Positions 16,499 through 24,495 of a DNA stretch of 64,000 bases are shown here, piece by piece. The stretch is from Bacillota bacterium (GTDB lineage: Bacteria; Bacillota; Clostridia; Acetivibrionales; DTU013), in assembly GCA_023418915.1 (NCBI GenBank), contig JAEZYU010000103.1, positions 1 to 64,000 of the forward strand. Reading direction: 5' to 3'. Within the stretch, counting starts at the first letter, position 1. Each line of letters opens with the position of its first letter. The notes beneath the pieces are model-generated. The model searched no databases, had not been told where the DNA came from, and saw nothing but the letters and a program-made list of their open reading frames with translations. A program made the position numbers and the translations under genes.

Positions 16499-17380
16499 AT
16501 GAGGATATTATTTATATTTATAGATGGCTTTGGTATCGGAGATGATGATCCAAGTAAAAATCCTGTTTATGCGGCTTGTACGCCCGGTCTTGACAGGCTG
16601 TTTTCTGAGGGTATGGTTATTCCGACAGATCCGCTGCTTGGAGTACCTGGACTGCCGCAAAGCGCTACCGGTCAGACCACTATATTCACTGGTATAAATG
16701 CGCCTAAGGCGGTTGGACGCCATGTCAACGCCCAGCCTACCAGAGAACTCAGGGAAATAATAGAGCAGGATAATCTGTTCAAAATGCTTATCAGAGACGG
16801 ATACAGAGTGATGAATGCAAACGCCTACAGACAGGAATATCTGGAGCTTATGAACGACATAAGGCAAAAACGCTACAAACCCTCGGTTACGTCAGTCATG
16901 ACCATGTCTGCAGGACTGCCTTTTATAAAAGCTGAGGATTATAACCTCGGAAAGGGTATATATCATGATATTACGGGGCAGGTCATCGCAGATCATGGAT
17001 ATGACATCCGAATTATCACTCCAAAAGAGGCAGCCGACAGATATTATTCGGCAGCTATAGAGCACGATTTCACGCTTTTTGAGTTTTTCCTGACCGATTT
17101 AGTGGGACATAAAAGGGATATGGCACTCGGAGTAAAGACAATTGAGCTGATGGATGATTTTCTTGCCGCTTTGATCGGATTGATAGATCCGAATAAGGAC
17201 CTTTTGCTTATAGCAAGTGATCATGGTAACATTGAGGACTTGTCGGTAAAAACCCACACAAAGAACCTTGTACCTACAATATTGTATGGAAATATTCCAA
17301 AGGAAATGGATATTGACATATATACGCTTGAAGATATCACGCCAACAGTGATAAAGCTGCTCAAAAGCAGTATGCATTGA
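16499..17380 (+). CDS. Alkaline phosphatase-superfamily metalloenzyme (iPGM/phosphopentomutase-like)
   Basis: A 293-residue binuclear-metal enzyme domain. Metal-binding residues are recognisable in LFIFIDGFGIGDDD (Asp), GLPQSATGQTTIFTG (active-site Ser/Thr), DLVGHKRDM (Asp, His), LIASDHGNIED (Asp-His) and KTHTKNLVPTI (His). It is much shorter than 2,3-bisphosphoglycerate-independent phosphoglycerate mutase (about 510 residues) and lacks the inserted transferase domain. A phosphatase or mutase on a small substrate is likely, but the substrate is unknown. AAAGG precedes the ATG. No terminator is evident before the U32 gene. Confidence 0.82.
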   Translation: MRILFIFIDGFGIGDDDPSKNPVYAACTPGLDRLFSEGMVIPTDPLLGVPGLPQSATGQTTIFTGINAPKAVGRHVNAQPTRELREIIEQDNLFKMLIRDGYRVMNANAYRQEYLELMNDIRQKRYKPSVTSVMTMSAGLPFIKAEDYNLGKGIYHDITGQVIADHGYDIRIITPKEAADRYYSAAIEHDFTLFEFFLTDLVGHKRDMALGVKTIELMDDFLAALIGLIDPNKDLLLIASDHGNIEDLSVKTHTKNLVPTILYGNIPKEMDIDIYTLEDITPTVIKLLKSSMH

Positions 17381-17618
17381 TGCTGACCGATTGTGAGAAG
17401 AGATACTGGTATGTTATATTTGTCCTGATATGCTATGTTTCAAGCTGTAACAGACTCTAAAGAATATGATGGTAGTATAAAGTGCAGTATATGAAAGGCG
17501 GTATTGTGTTCCGTACAGTCAGCCCAATTGCCGTAATATCAGCAACAGCACTCAACCAAAAGAACGGGTATGGGTGTTAAGTGTGGACAAGCTTAGTGGA
17601 ACATGGATGGGAGCAGAT

Positions 17619-20345
17619 ATGAAGGACATGGTCGAACTGCTGGCTCCGGCAGGGAACAGCGAAGCGCTGCACGCTGCGGTTGAAAACGGTGCAGATGCGG
17701 TATATCTCGGAGGAAAACTGTTCAATGCCAGGCAGCAGGCAAATAATTTCGATATGCAGGAGCTCCGGGAAGAGCTAAGATATGCACATGCCAGAGGTGT
17801 CAGTATCTACCTGACACTTAATACACTGCTGCACGATGATGAGATCCCCCAGGCTCTTATTTATGCAAATGAAGCCTGCAATGCGGGGATAGATGGTATC
17901 ATAGTACAGGATATCGGACTTGCGGCAGAGCTTCGAAGCAGGTTCCCCGGCTTGCCGCTGCATGGCAGTACACAAATGACAGTTTATGATATTGAAGGCG
18001 TGCGTGTACTTGAAGAAATGGGCTTTCAAAGAGTTGTACTGGCAAGAGAGCTTACACTGGAGCAGGCATCGCAGATCGCACGCAGCACAAGCCTGGAAGT
18101 TGAAATGTTCGTACATGGAGCGCTGTGCGTATGCTATTCGGGCCAATGCTTTATGAGCAGTATAATCGGCGGCAGGAGCGGCAACAGGGGAAGGTGTGCA
18201 CAGCCATGCAGACTGACATACACCCTTGCTGAAACCGGCAGGAGTTCAGGCGGAGGCTTGCGCAGCGGCACCGAAAACAAATACACACACAGAGCAGGCG
18301 GCGTCAGGAAAGGAAGAGGGAGAGAAGTCTGGGACGATCCCGAAACACGGCCTCGTTACCTCATGAGTCCAAAGGATATTAACTCACTTGAATATCTTGC
18401 TGAAATTGCTGCATCGGGAATCAGATCACTCAAGATCGAAGGAAGGATGAAAAGTGCCGAATACGTTGCAACTGTCGTGCGGATCTATAGAAAATATTTG
18501 GACATGGGACTTGAACAGGTTAATAAAGGCATCACAACTAAACTCAGCATCGATGAAAAGGACTGGCATGATTTATTACAGATATTCAACAGGGGCGGCT
18601 TTTCGTCAGGCTATCTGAAAGGGAAGACCGGCGCTGATATGATGAGCTATGAGAAGCCAAACAACAGCGGTGTATACATTGGAGATGTGATATCATTTGA
18701 CACCAGGCAGCAGACTATGAAGATCAAGCTGGAGGATGGAATATCAATTGGTGATGGTATAGAGATATGGACCGGCAGGTCTGAAAGCCCGGGAGGGATA
18801 ATAAGTTCAATAAGATCAGACGGACGTAATGTCAAAAGAGAAGAAAAAGGCCGATTGGCTGAGATCGGTCATTTCAAGGGTCGGATATCTCCCGGCAGGA
18901 AAGTATACAAGACAACGGATGCCCAACTGATAAAAGCAGCCCGTGAATCATATTCCGGCAGGAAGATGAAACGCATTGATATAAAGGGTAACGCCGTATT
19001 GAAATTAGGCTGCCCGCTCATGTTCATTGTAACTGACGGCGATGGACACAAGGTCAGTTCTGAGGGGACAGTTCTTCCTGAAAGGGCTTTACACAAGCCA
19101 TTGACCGGCGAACGTCTTAGGGAACAGCTGCAAAAAACTGGTGCAACTCCATTTTCGTTTTCTGAATTAAAGATCGATCTGCAAGGCGAGTTATCTATTC
19201 CGATCAGTGAGATCAATGATGTAAGAAGAAAAGCCCTTGATCTGCTGTATGATGCAAGAGCAGAAAAATATGCACAGGGCCGATGCAAAGATGTGTATCT
19301 CAGCGGTGGTACAGGTAATGATTTTCTGGAATTTGGCAACAGTACAGACGTCCGTTCTGTCACGGAGAATGACTCTGTTCAGAATACAAATGTTGCAGTA
19401 AAAAAGAAAAAGCCTTTGATATCAGTCTATATGTACAATTGGGAGAAGGGATCGGTTCTTTCTTCATTTGGAGCAGACAGACTATACCTGCCGTTTTCGG
19501 CATTAGGGAGGAGCGGCTTTGGAGAAGCTGCCGAAGCTGCCAGACGATCCGGAGCCGAAGTGTTTTGTTGGCTGCCGTCTGTTACCAGAGGAAATTACGA
19601 GCATCTGATCGATAGGTTTATCGATGATATAGTACAGAAAAAATCAAATGGGAGTGGGGCAATAGAAGGCATCCTTGCTGCAAATATCGGTACTGTACGA
19701 AAATTGAGCAGTGTCCGCGGGATCAGACTGGCCGGTGATATATCGCTGAACCTGTTTAATGCGTTTTCAGTCCGAAAAGCTGCCGGCTTTGGCCTTGAAA
19801 GTGCTGCGTTATCTGTAGAGATGAATATCAGTCAAATATATGAGATGATGGGCAATTTAAAGATCGCTTTACATACAGCAGCAGAGACAGCACAGCAGGG
19901 AGTTCCGGTTCAACCAGCCATGGAAGCTGCTGTATACGGACGGCTTCCATTGATGATCAGCGAATACTGTCCAGTTGGCAGTGTGGCGGGCGGCTGTAAT
20001 AGCTCATCCAAATGCAGCGGATGCTGCAGCAACGGCAGTTATTCACTGAAGGACAGGCTTGGGAAGGACTTCCCGGTTTTATGCGACAATATCGACTGCA
20101 GGAGCACTTTATTGAATTCAAATGTGCTGTTTGTACCAGACAGCCTTAAAAATCTGGCAGATGCGGGTATAAATATTTTCAGACTTTATATCTGGGATGA
20201 GGAGCCCGATATTATTAAAGATATGGTCAGTCTTTACAGAGCGGCTGCTTCATGTGACAGTAAAGCCGCCGCCGCATATGGAGGATTGGCTGAAAGGATA
20301 AAGGCTTCGGGGTTTACAAAAGGACACTACTATAGGGGAGTGTAA
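17619..20345 (+). CDS. U32 family peptidase / RlhA-like protein
   Basis: Begins MKDMVELLAPAGNSEALHAA, the classic U32 opening, then AVENGADAVYLGGKLFNARQ. It continues with the U32 signature region MFVHGALCVCYSGQCFMSS and NRGRCAQPCR, whose cysteines bind iron-sulfur or metal in relatives. The middle resembles the DUF3656 domain, and a further barrel-like region ends in Cys-rich GGCNSSSKCSGCC and LCDNIDCRSTLLNS. E. coli RlhA (YdcP) acts in 23S rRNA hydroxylation, whereas other members are called collagenase-like, so function is open. GGGAG before ATG 17619 is preferred over GTG 17574 (908 residues). A basic loop (HRAGGVRKGRGREVW) is an insertion. Confidence 0.9.
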   Translation: MKDMVELLAPAGNSEALHAAVENGADAVYLGGKLFNARQQANNFDMQELREELRYAHARGVSIYLTLNTLLHDDEIPQALIYANEACNAGIDGIIVQDIGLAAELRSRFPGLPLHGSTQMTVYDIEGVRVLEEMGFQRVVLARELTLEQASQIARSTSLEVEMFVHGALCVCYSGQCFMSSIIGGRSGNRGRCAQPCRLTYTLAETGRSSGGGLRSGTENKYTHRAGGVRKGRGREVWDDPETRPRYLMSPKDINSLEYLAEIAASGIRSLKIEGRMKSAEYVATVVRIYRKYLDMGLEQVNKGITTKLSIDEKDWHDLLQIFNRGGFSSGYLKGKTGADMMSYEKPNNSGVYIGDVISFDTRQQTMKIKLEDGISIGDGIEIWTGRSESPGGIISSIRSDGRNVKREEKGRLAEIGHFKGRISPGRKVYKTTDAQLIKAARESYSGRKMKRIDIKGNAVLKLGCPLMFIVTDGDGHKVSSEGTVLPERALHKPLTGERLREQLQKTGATPFSFSELKIDLQGELSIPISEINDVRRKALDLLYDARAEKYAQGRCKDVYLSGGTGNDFLEFGNSTDVRSVTENDSVQNTNVAVKKKKPLISVYMYNWEKGSVLSSFGADRLYLPFSALGRSGFGEAAEAARRSGAEVFCWLPSVTRGNYEHLIDRFIDDIVQKKSNGSGAIEGILAANIGTVRKLSSVRGIRLAGDISLNLFNAFSVRKAAGFGLESAALSVEMNISQIYEMMGNLKIALHTAAETAQQGVPVQPAMEAAVYGRLPLMISEYCPVGSVAGGCNSSSKCSGCCSNGSYSLKDRLGKDFPVLCDNIDCRSTLLNSNVLFVPDSLKNLADAGINIFRLYIWDEEPDIIKDMVSLYRAAASCDSKAAAAYGGLAERIKASGFTKGHYYRGV

Positions 20346-20367
20346 GGCCGCTGGAGATATGCGAAAC

Positions 20368-20494
20368 GGAGAACTGTCCCCGAGTGGAGAACTGTCCCCC
20401 AAAAGCAGAACTGTCCCCTAAAAGCAGAACTGTCCCCCAAAAGCAGAACTGTCCCTAAGTGGAGAACTGTCCCCCAAAAGCAGAGCTGTCCCGG
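20368..20494 (+). repeat. Tandem GAACTGTCCC repeat upstream of the dUTPase gene
   Basis: Seven units of 18-19 bp, each G(G/C)AGAACTGTCCC followed by a CAAAA or GAGT-like spacer. The last unit has AGCTGTCCC and runs into the AGGAGG ribosome binding site of the next gene. Units are nearly identical. This is not a CRISPR array: there are no unique spacers. Confidence 0.95.
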
Positions 20495-20508
20495 AAGAGG
20501 AGGTAAAT

Positions 20509-21135
20509 GTGAATAACAAGGTTAAAGTGTATATCAACGTCAGAGGTGAGGGCAGGATACCTCAGTATGCATCGAGCCATGCTGCAGGATGTGATCTGTT
20601 TGCAACGACAGATATGGCCATAAGGCCGGGAGAGACAAAAATAATGCCGCTGGATTTTTCTATGGCAATAGATACTGATCTGGAGGCTCAGATAAGGCCG
20701 AGAAGCGGGCTGTCACTAAAAACAGAGCTAAGGATTCCAAATGGGCCCGGAACGATTGACAGTGACTATCGTGATACAGTCGGTGTTCTGCTGCAGAACA
20801 CATATAACCTGTCTAATCTTACCTTTCAGATAGTGGAAGATCCCGGATTAGCCGATGAGCTGATCAAAAACTATAGAGAGATCGAGCTGGGCGTGTATCT
20901 GACACAGAATTGCGGTGTGTCACATCCGGAGGCGGAAGCTCTTTACATCATGGGGCAAAAGATCTATATAGATAAGCTTGGCAACCCGTATGGCACTATC
21001 TACATAAAAAAGGGCGACAGAATTGCACAAATGGTATTCAGCGAATACAAAAGAGCTGAGTTCATACCGCATCCTGACCCGCGCAAAATAGGGGAAGACA
21101 GAGGCGGCGGATTCGGCCATACAGGCAGCAAGTAA
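20509..21135 (+). CDS. dut: dUTP diphosphatase (dUTPase) with internal insertion
   Basis: Hydrolyses dUTP to dUMP and PPi, keeping uracil out of DNA. All five trimeric dUTPase motifs are visible: AGCDLFA (1), RPRSGLS (2), PGTIDSDYRD (3), KKGDRIAQMVF (4) and the P-loop-like GGGFGHTG (5). The protein has 208 residues against about 145 usually. The extra 60 or so residues lie between motifs 3 and 4, from YNLSNLTFQIVEDPG to IYIDKLGNPYG. Start is GTG with AGGAGG directly upstream. It is followed 20 bases later by the DNA methyltransferase gene, so the two are probably co-transcribed. Confidence 0.92.
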   Translation: MNNKVKVYINVRGEGRIPQYASSHAAGCDLFATTDMAIRPGETKIMPLDFSMAIDTDLEAQIRPRSGLSLKTELRIPNGPGTIDSDYRDTVGVLLQNTYNLSNLTFQIVEDPGLADELIKNYREIELGVYLTQNCGVSHPEAEALYIMGQKIYIDKLGNPYGTIYIKKGDRIAQMVFSEYKRAEFIPHPDPRKIGEDRGGGFGHTGSK

Positions 21136-21155
21136 ATACGGAAAGGGCAGATAGA

Positions 21156-23195
21156 ATGATATATACCTGCGATCCCGATTATCAAAAATCATATAACCGT
21201 GTATATGAAATAATCAAGGGAGACAGCAGTTCAAAGCTGCCGACATCCGTATCTCCAGGCTTGAAAACTTCTTTGGGGCATTATCCTGACCCTGATTTTT
21301 TGGCGAAATCATATGAGAACAGCATGGGAACCGGTGACAGAAAGAGTTCCGGTACCTTTTACACACCTCCCGAGGTAGTCAGGTTCATGTGCAGGGATAC
21401 TCTGGCGCATTATATTTCCAATTCAATTGGTCATTCATTTGATCATGTCTGCTGTCTATTCGACGAACTCTTGAATGACACTATGACTACTCATACATCC
21501 TCAGAAGAGCCGTACGAGGAACACAGCAGTGAAATTTCGGCATCGGCTGGTGTTATCGGATCGGTTGGAAGAGGGGAAACTGTAATAAGTGCTGAGATGA
21601 TAGTGAAAGCCGACAGAGCGCTTGAAAATATCAGGCTTTGTGATCCGGCGGCAGGCTGCGGAGCGTTTATAATAGGAGTATTGGACGAAATAGTGAGTCT
21701 CAGGAATGTTATGACTGCTTATATTTGCTCCGAGGAAGGAGCTGACAATCGATTATCAAGGATCAAAAGGCATCCATTTCGTTTAAAATACAATGCGGTC
21801 AGAAAGAGTATCTATGGAGTGGATGTCAATCCAACAGCAGTTGAGGTCACCAGACTCAGAATGTGGTATGCTCTCATTTCTGAGTATGAACAGTATGTGA
21901 GCGAGGTTGCAGCTCTCAAGGTCACATCAGATGAGTACATAACTTTGATTGGCATTATTAATCGCAACACCTTCGGATCCTTCCTATGCAATATAGCATG
22001 TGCAGACAGCCTGCTCGAATATAATGAATGCGGCTTTGACGCAGTGATTGGGAATCCGCCCTATATTTCCGCCGTAGAAGCATCCAAAAGCAGGCGGGAG
22101 GTTAGGCAGGCATTAAAAAAGAAATATCCGCAACTGAAGGGTGCTTTCGACATATATGCAGCATTTTTGCTGGATGGTATCCGCAAGACAAGTGAGAGTG
22201 GAGTGTACTGCTGGATCGTACCAAATAAATTGCTGGTATCGCAATATGCTGTACCGGTGCTTGAGTATCTGAAAGAAAACGGTCTCAAATATAGTATTAG
22301 TGTATCTGATATCGGAGTGTTCTCGGGTATAGGCGTTTACCCTGTCATAATCACCGGCAACAAGCACAGTGCTTCTTCAATTGGGTTAACAGAATATTCC
22401 ACCAGGTTTACAGAATATACCACGGACAGCTTGCAGCATCTGACAGAGCGCTGTTTGGCCAGAAGACCCGATTTGAAGCAATACAAAACATTTTCAGATC
22501 ACAGCATAAGGATCGCATCAGGTGCTGCAGGTTTTCAGGCAAGGTCGCTGAAGCAATACATCAGTGAAGCTCCGTCCGCTGAATATGATACATGGCAGGA
22601 CGTACATCGATCCTGCAAAAATAGCGCCATGCCGTTTGCTGTCAGCGGATCTATAGATAAATATCGCCTAAACCGAAACAGTGTCAGATATATGGGAACA
22701 ACGTACAGGAAGCCATTGATAATCAAAGGTGATAAAATAGCTGAAAGCAAATGGGATCTGTGGTGCGCAGAGAAGATCTGTATCGCTGGGCTGACAAAGG
22801 AAATTGAAGCGTACTACAGCAGGGAGCCTCTGGCACTGGGAGTTGGCGCATATGCCATTTATGACTTCGGGGGTTTTGATCCGCTTTATTTATTAGCACT
22901 ACTAAACAGCAGGTTTATGTCCTGGTATTTAAGTGAAAAATTCTATGAAAGGCATCTGTCAGGAGATTACATGGCTATCAATAAATCAACACTGGAACAG
23001 CTGCCTCTGGTAAGCGCCGATGAAGCTGTGCAGAAAGAGATCGCCCGCAAGGCTGGGATACTGCTGGAGCTGTTTAAAGCCAGTGATGTTGATAATGCTG
23101 AAGTACTGCGGCTTCTTCGTGAAATAGACGAAATGGTATATCGTGTTTTTGATCTTAACAGCAGTGAAATAGATGTTATTCAAAATTTTCTATGA
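21156..23195 (+). CDS. Orphan N6-adenine DNA methyltransferase (type IIG/Eco57I-like)
   Basis: A 679-residue SAM-dependent DNA adenine methyltransferase. Motifs: GTFYTPPEVVRFM (about residue 65), SAM-binding motif I CDPAAGCGAFIIG (about 161), IYGVDVNPTAVEVTRLRMWY, and catalytic motif IV GNPPYIS (about 298-304). A TaqI-type recognition domain follows (for example LALLNSRFMSWYLSEKFYERH and GDYMAINKSTLEQLPL). The N-terminus shows no clear endonuclease motif, and no restriction gene is adjacent. It is therefore best read as a solitary methylase, a layout recalling the epigenetic CamA enzyme of Clostridioides difficile. Whether it is that orthologue is not established. Its TGA lies in a copy of the intergenic repeat. 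Confidence 0.88.
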   Translation: MIYTCDPDYQKSYNRVYEIIKGDSSSKLPTSVSPGLKTSLGHYPDPDFLAKSYENSMGTGDRKSSGTFYTPPEVVRFMCRDTLAHYISNSIGHSFDHVCCLFDELLNDTMTTHTSSEEPYEEHSSEISASAGVIGSVGRGETVISAEMIVKADRALENIRLCDPAAGCGAFIIGVLDEIVSLRNVMTAYICSEEGADNRLSRIKRHPFRLKYNAVRKSIYGVDVNPTAVEVTRLRMWYALISEYEQYVSEVAALKVTSDEYITLIGIINRNTFGSFLCNIACADSLLEYNECGFDAVIGNPPYISAVEASKSRREVRQALKKKYPQLKGAFDIYAAFLLDGIRKTSESGVYCWIVPNKLLVSQYAVPVLEYLKENGLKYSISVSDIGVFSGIGVYPVIITGNKHSASSIGLTEYSTRFTEYTTDSLQHLTERCLARRPDLKQYKTFSDHSIRIASGAAGFQARSLKQYISEAPSAEYDTWQDVHRSCKNSAMPFAVSGSIDKYRLNRNSVRYMGTTYRKPLIIKGDKIAESKWDLWCAEKICIAGLTKEIEAYYSREPLALGVGAYAIYDFGGFDPLYLLALLNSRFMSWYLSEKFYERHLSGDYMAINKSTLEQLPLVSADEAVQKEIARKAGILLELFKASDVDNAEVLRLLREIDEMVYRVFDLNSSEIDVIQNFL

Positions 23196-23263
23196 AACGA
23201 AAATTTTCTTTGAACGATGCGTTATAACGAGACAAAGGATGTCCTCCACCTCGTTGAAACACC
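23181..23263. repeat. Intergenic modular repeat overlapping the methyltransferase stop
   Basis: GAAACGAAAATTTTCTTTGAA, CGATGCGTTATAACGAGACA and CACCTCGTTGAAACACC follow one another in the family order. The methyltransferase stop TGA (23193-23195) lies inside the repeat. Confidence 0.8.
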
Positions 23264-23282
23264 GATTGCCCTTCAAGCGGCA

Positions 23283-24209
23283 TCACACCCACCATCTGTG
23301 CCTGTTATAGCTTCTGTTTGCATATTTTCTGGCATCTGTAGGTATGGAAACGATCTTCTCAAGCATTTCTTTATCTGAAACCTTTTTGAAAGCCTTCTGC
23401 ATAAGATCCTGAAAACTTTCGCCGTCCTGAGGCAATGTAACAGATACAGGATAAATGTGCATTTTCCGATCGATGCTAAGTCCTTTAAATTCAGGCTCAG
23501 TCAGCTTAACTATCTTCTCACATACCAGGCGTGCACCATCTTCGTTTGTACAGGGGAGTACGATCATGATATCACGCTCGCCGTTTGTCACTATTGTGTC
23601 AGTTGAACGGAGCGCTTCTTTTGCCTTGTTTGCTGCAATTGAGTAAATGGATGCGATGAAGCTGTCTGAAACAGACCGATCGGCTTCAGTCCTGGTATCC
23701 AGCTGAATAGTTGTAATCAATATTATTGACAATGGAATACCGATCCGCTTGGAATACTTTATCTCCCTGTCCATATAAGAATCAAAGGAGATAGTGATGT
23801 CTTTAATTTTCCTTGTATCATAAGAGAAATCATTGTCGGTATGAACTATGCTTTTTATGGAAGATTCAAGCCTCTTGACCTGATAGGGCTTTCTGATGTA
23901 GTCTCTGACGGAGTATTTCATTGCTTCGGTCTTCAGCTCCGGAGTGTCTGTTTGTGTAACGACGATAACGGGAACCTTATTGATATTTGATGTACTGATT
24001 CTCTTCAGCACATCAAGACCATCACTCTCAGATGGAAATGCCAGATCCATGATTATCAGTTTCAGATCGCTTATGTCAAGCTCCAGCAGCCTGAACTGCC
24101 TGATGTCTCCAACCTCTATAACTTCAAAACGGCCTGCTTTATCTAGTATATGCCGTATTTTTTGTCTCTCATAAGATGAATAATCCAGTAATAAAATTGC
24201 GCCATCCAT
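23283..24209 (-). CDS. Response regulator with degenerate GGDEF-like output domain
   Basis: Residues 1-120 form a receiver domain: ILLLDYSSYERQKIRHIL, phospho-acceptor Asp in LIIMDLAFPSESDG, Thr in VIVVTQTD and Lys in YIRKPYQ. The second half has the fold pattern of a GGDEF domain (DREIKYSKRIGIPLSIILIT; NGERDIMIVLPCTNEDGARL), but the signature is NGERDI instead of GG(D/E)EF. Diguanylate cyclase activity is therefore unlikely. GAGGTG before ATG 24209 sets the start (308 residues). No kinase gene is adjacent; the nearest is at 28832. Confidence 0.85.
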   Translation of the reverse strand: MDGAILLLDYSSYERQKIRHILDKAGRFEVIEVGDIRQFRLLELDISDLKLIIMDLAFPSESDGLDVLKRISTSNINKVPVIVVTQTDTPELKTEAMKYSVRDYIRKPYQVKRLESSIKSIVHTDNDFSYDTRKIKDITISFDSYMDREIKYSKRIGIPLSIILITTIQLDTRTEADRSVSDSFIASIYSIAANKAKEALRSTDTIVTNGERDIMIVLPCTNEDGARLVCEKIVKLTEPEFKGLSIDRKMHIYPVSVTLPQDGESFQDLMQKAFKKVSDKEMLEKIVSIPTDARKYANRSYNRHRWWV

Positions 24210-24495
24210 GGCATTACACCTCATATTCCTATATCACAAACTGATAGTATTCAACAGATTACTGCAAAGCTGTTTCAACAGTATCACATATATACAATAT
24301 TATATCGACAAGTGAGGGCTTTTTGTTTATAGGAGACAGTATGTGAAAAGCCTAGTGTGATGCAAATATATTAGTTGTGATTTCCTGCATTAAAATGTAT
24401 TTGCATTTTTGTCGAAAAATGTTTGAATTATTATGATTTTTGTCTTATGATATAAAAAGCGAATTTTTGCTAAATTTTATGGGAGGGACAACTAA

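Noticed and set aside
17481..17580. Short frame MKGGIVFRTVSPIAV... before the U32 gene
   Set aside because: Only 29 codons, no adequate ribosome site for the ATG, and it overlaps the alternative GTG start of the next gene.
20368..20494. Possible CRISPR array
   Set aside because: The units are contiguous and near-identical with no unique spacers, and no cas genes are present.
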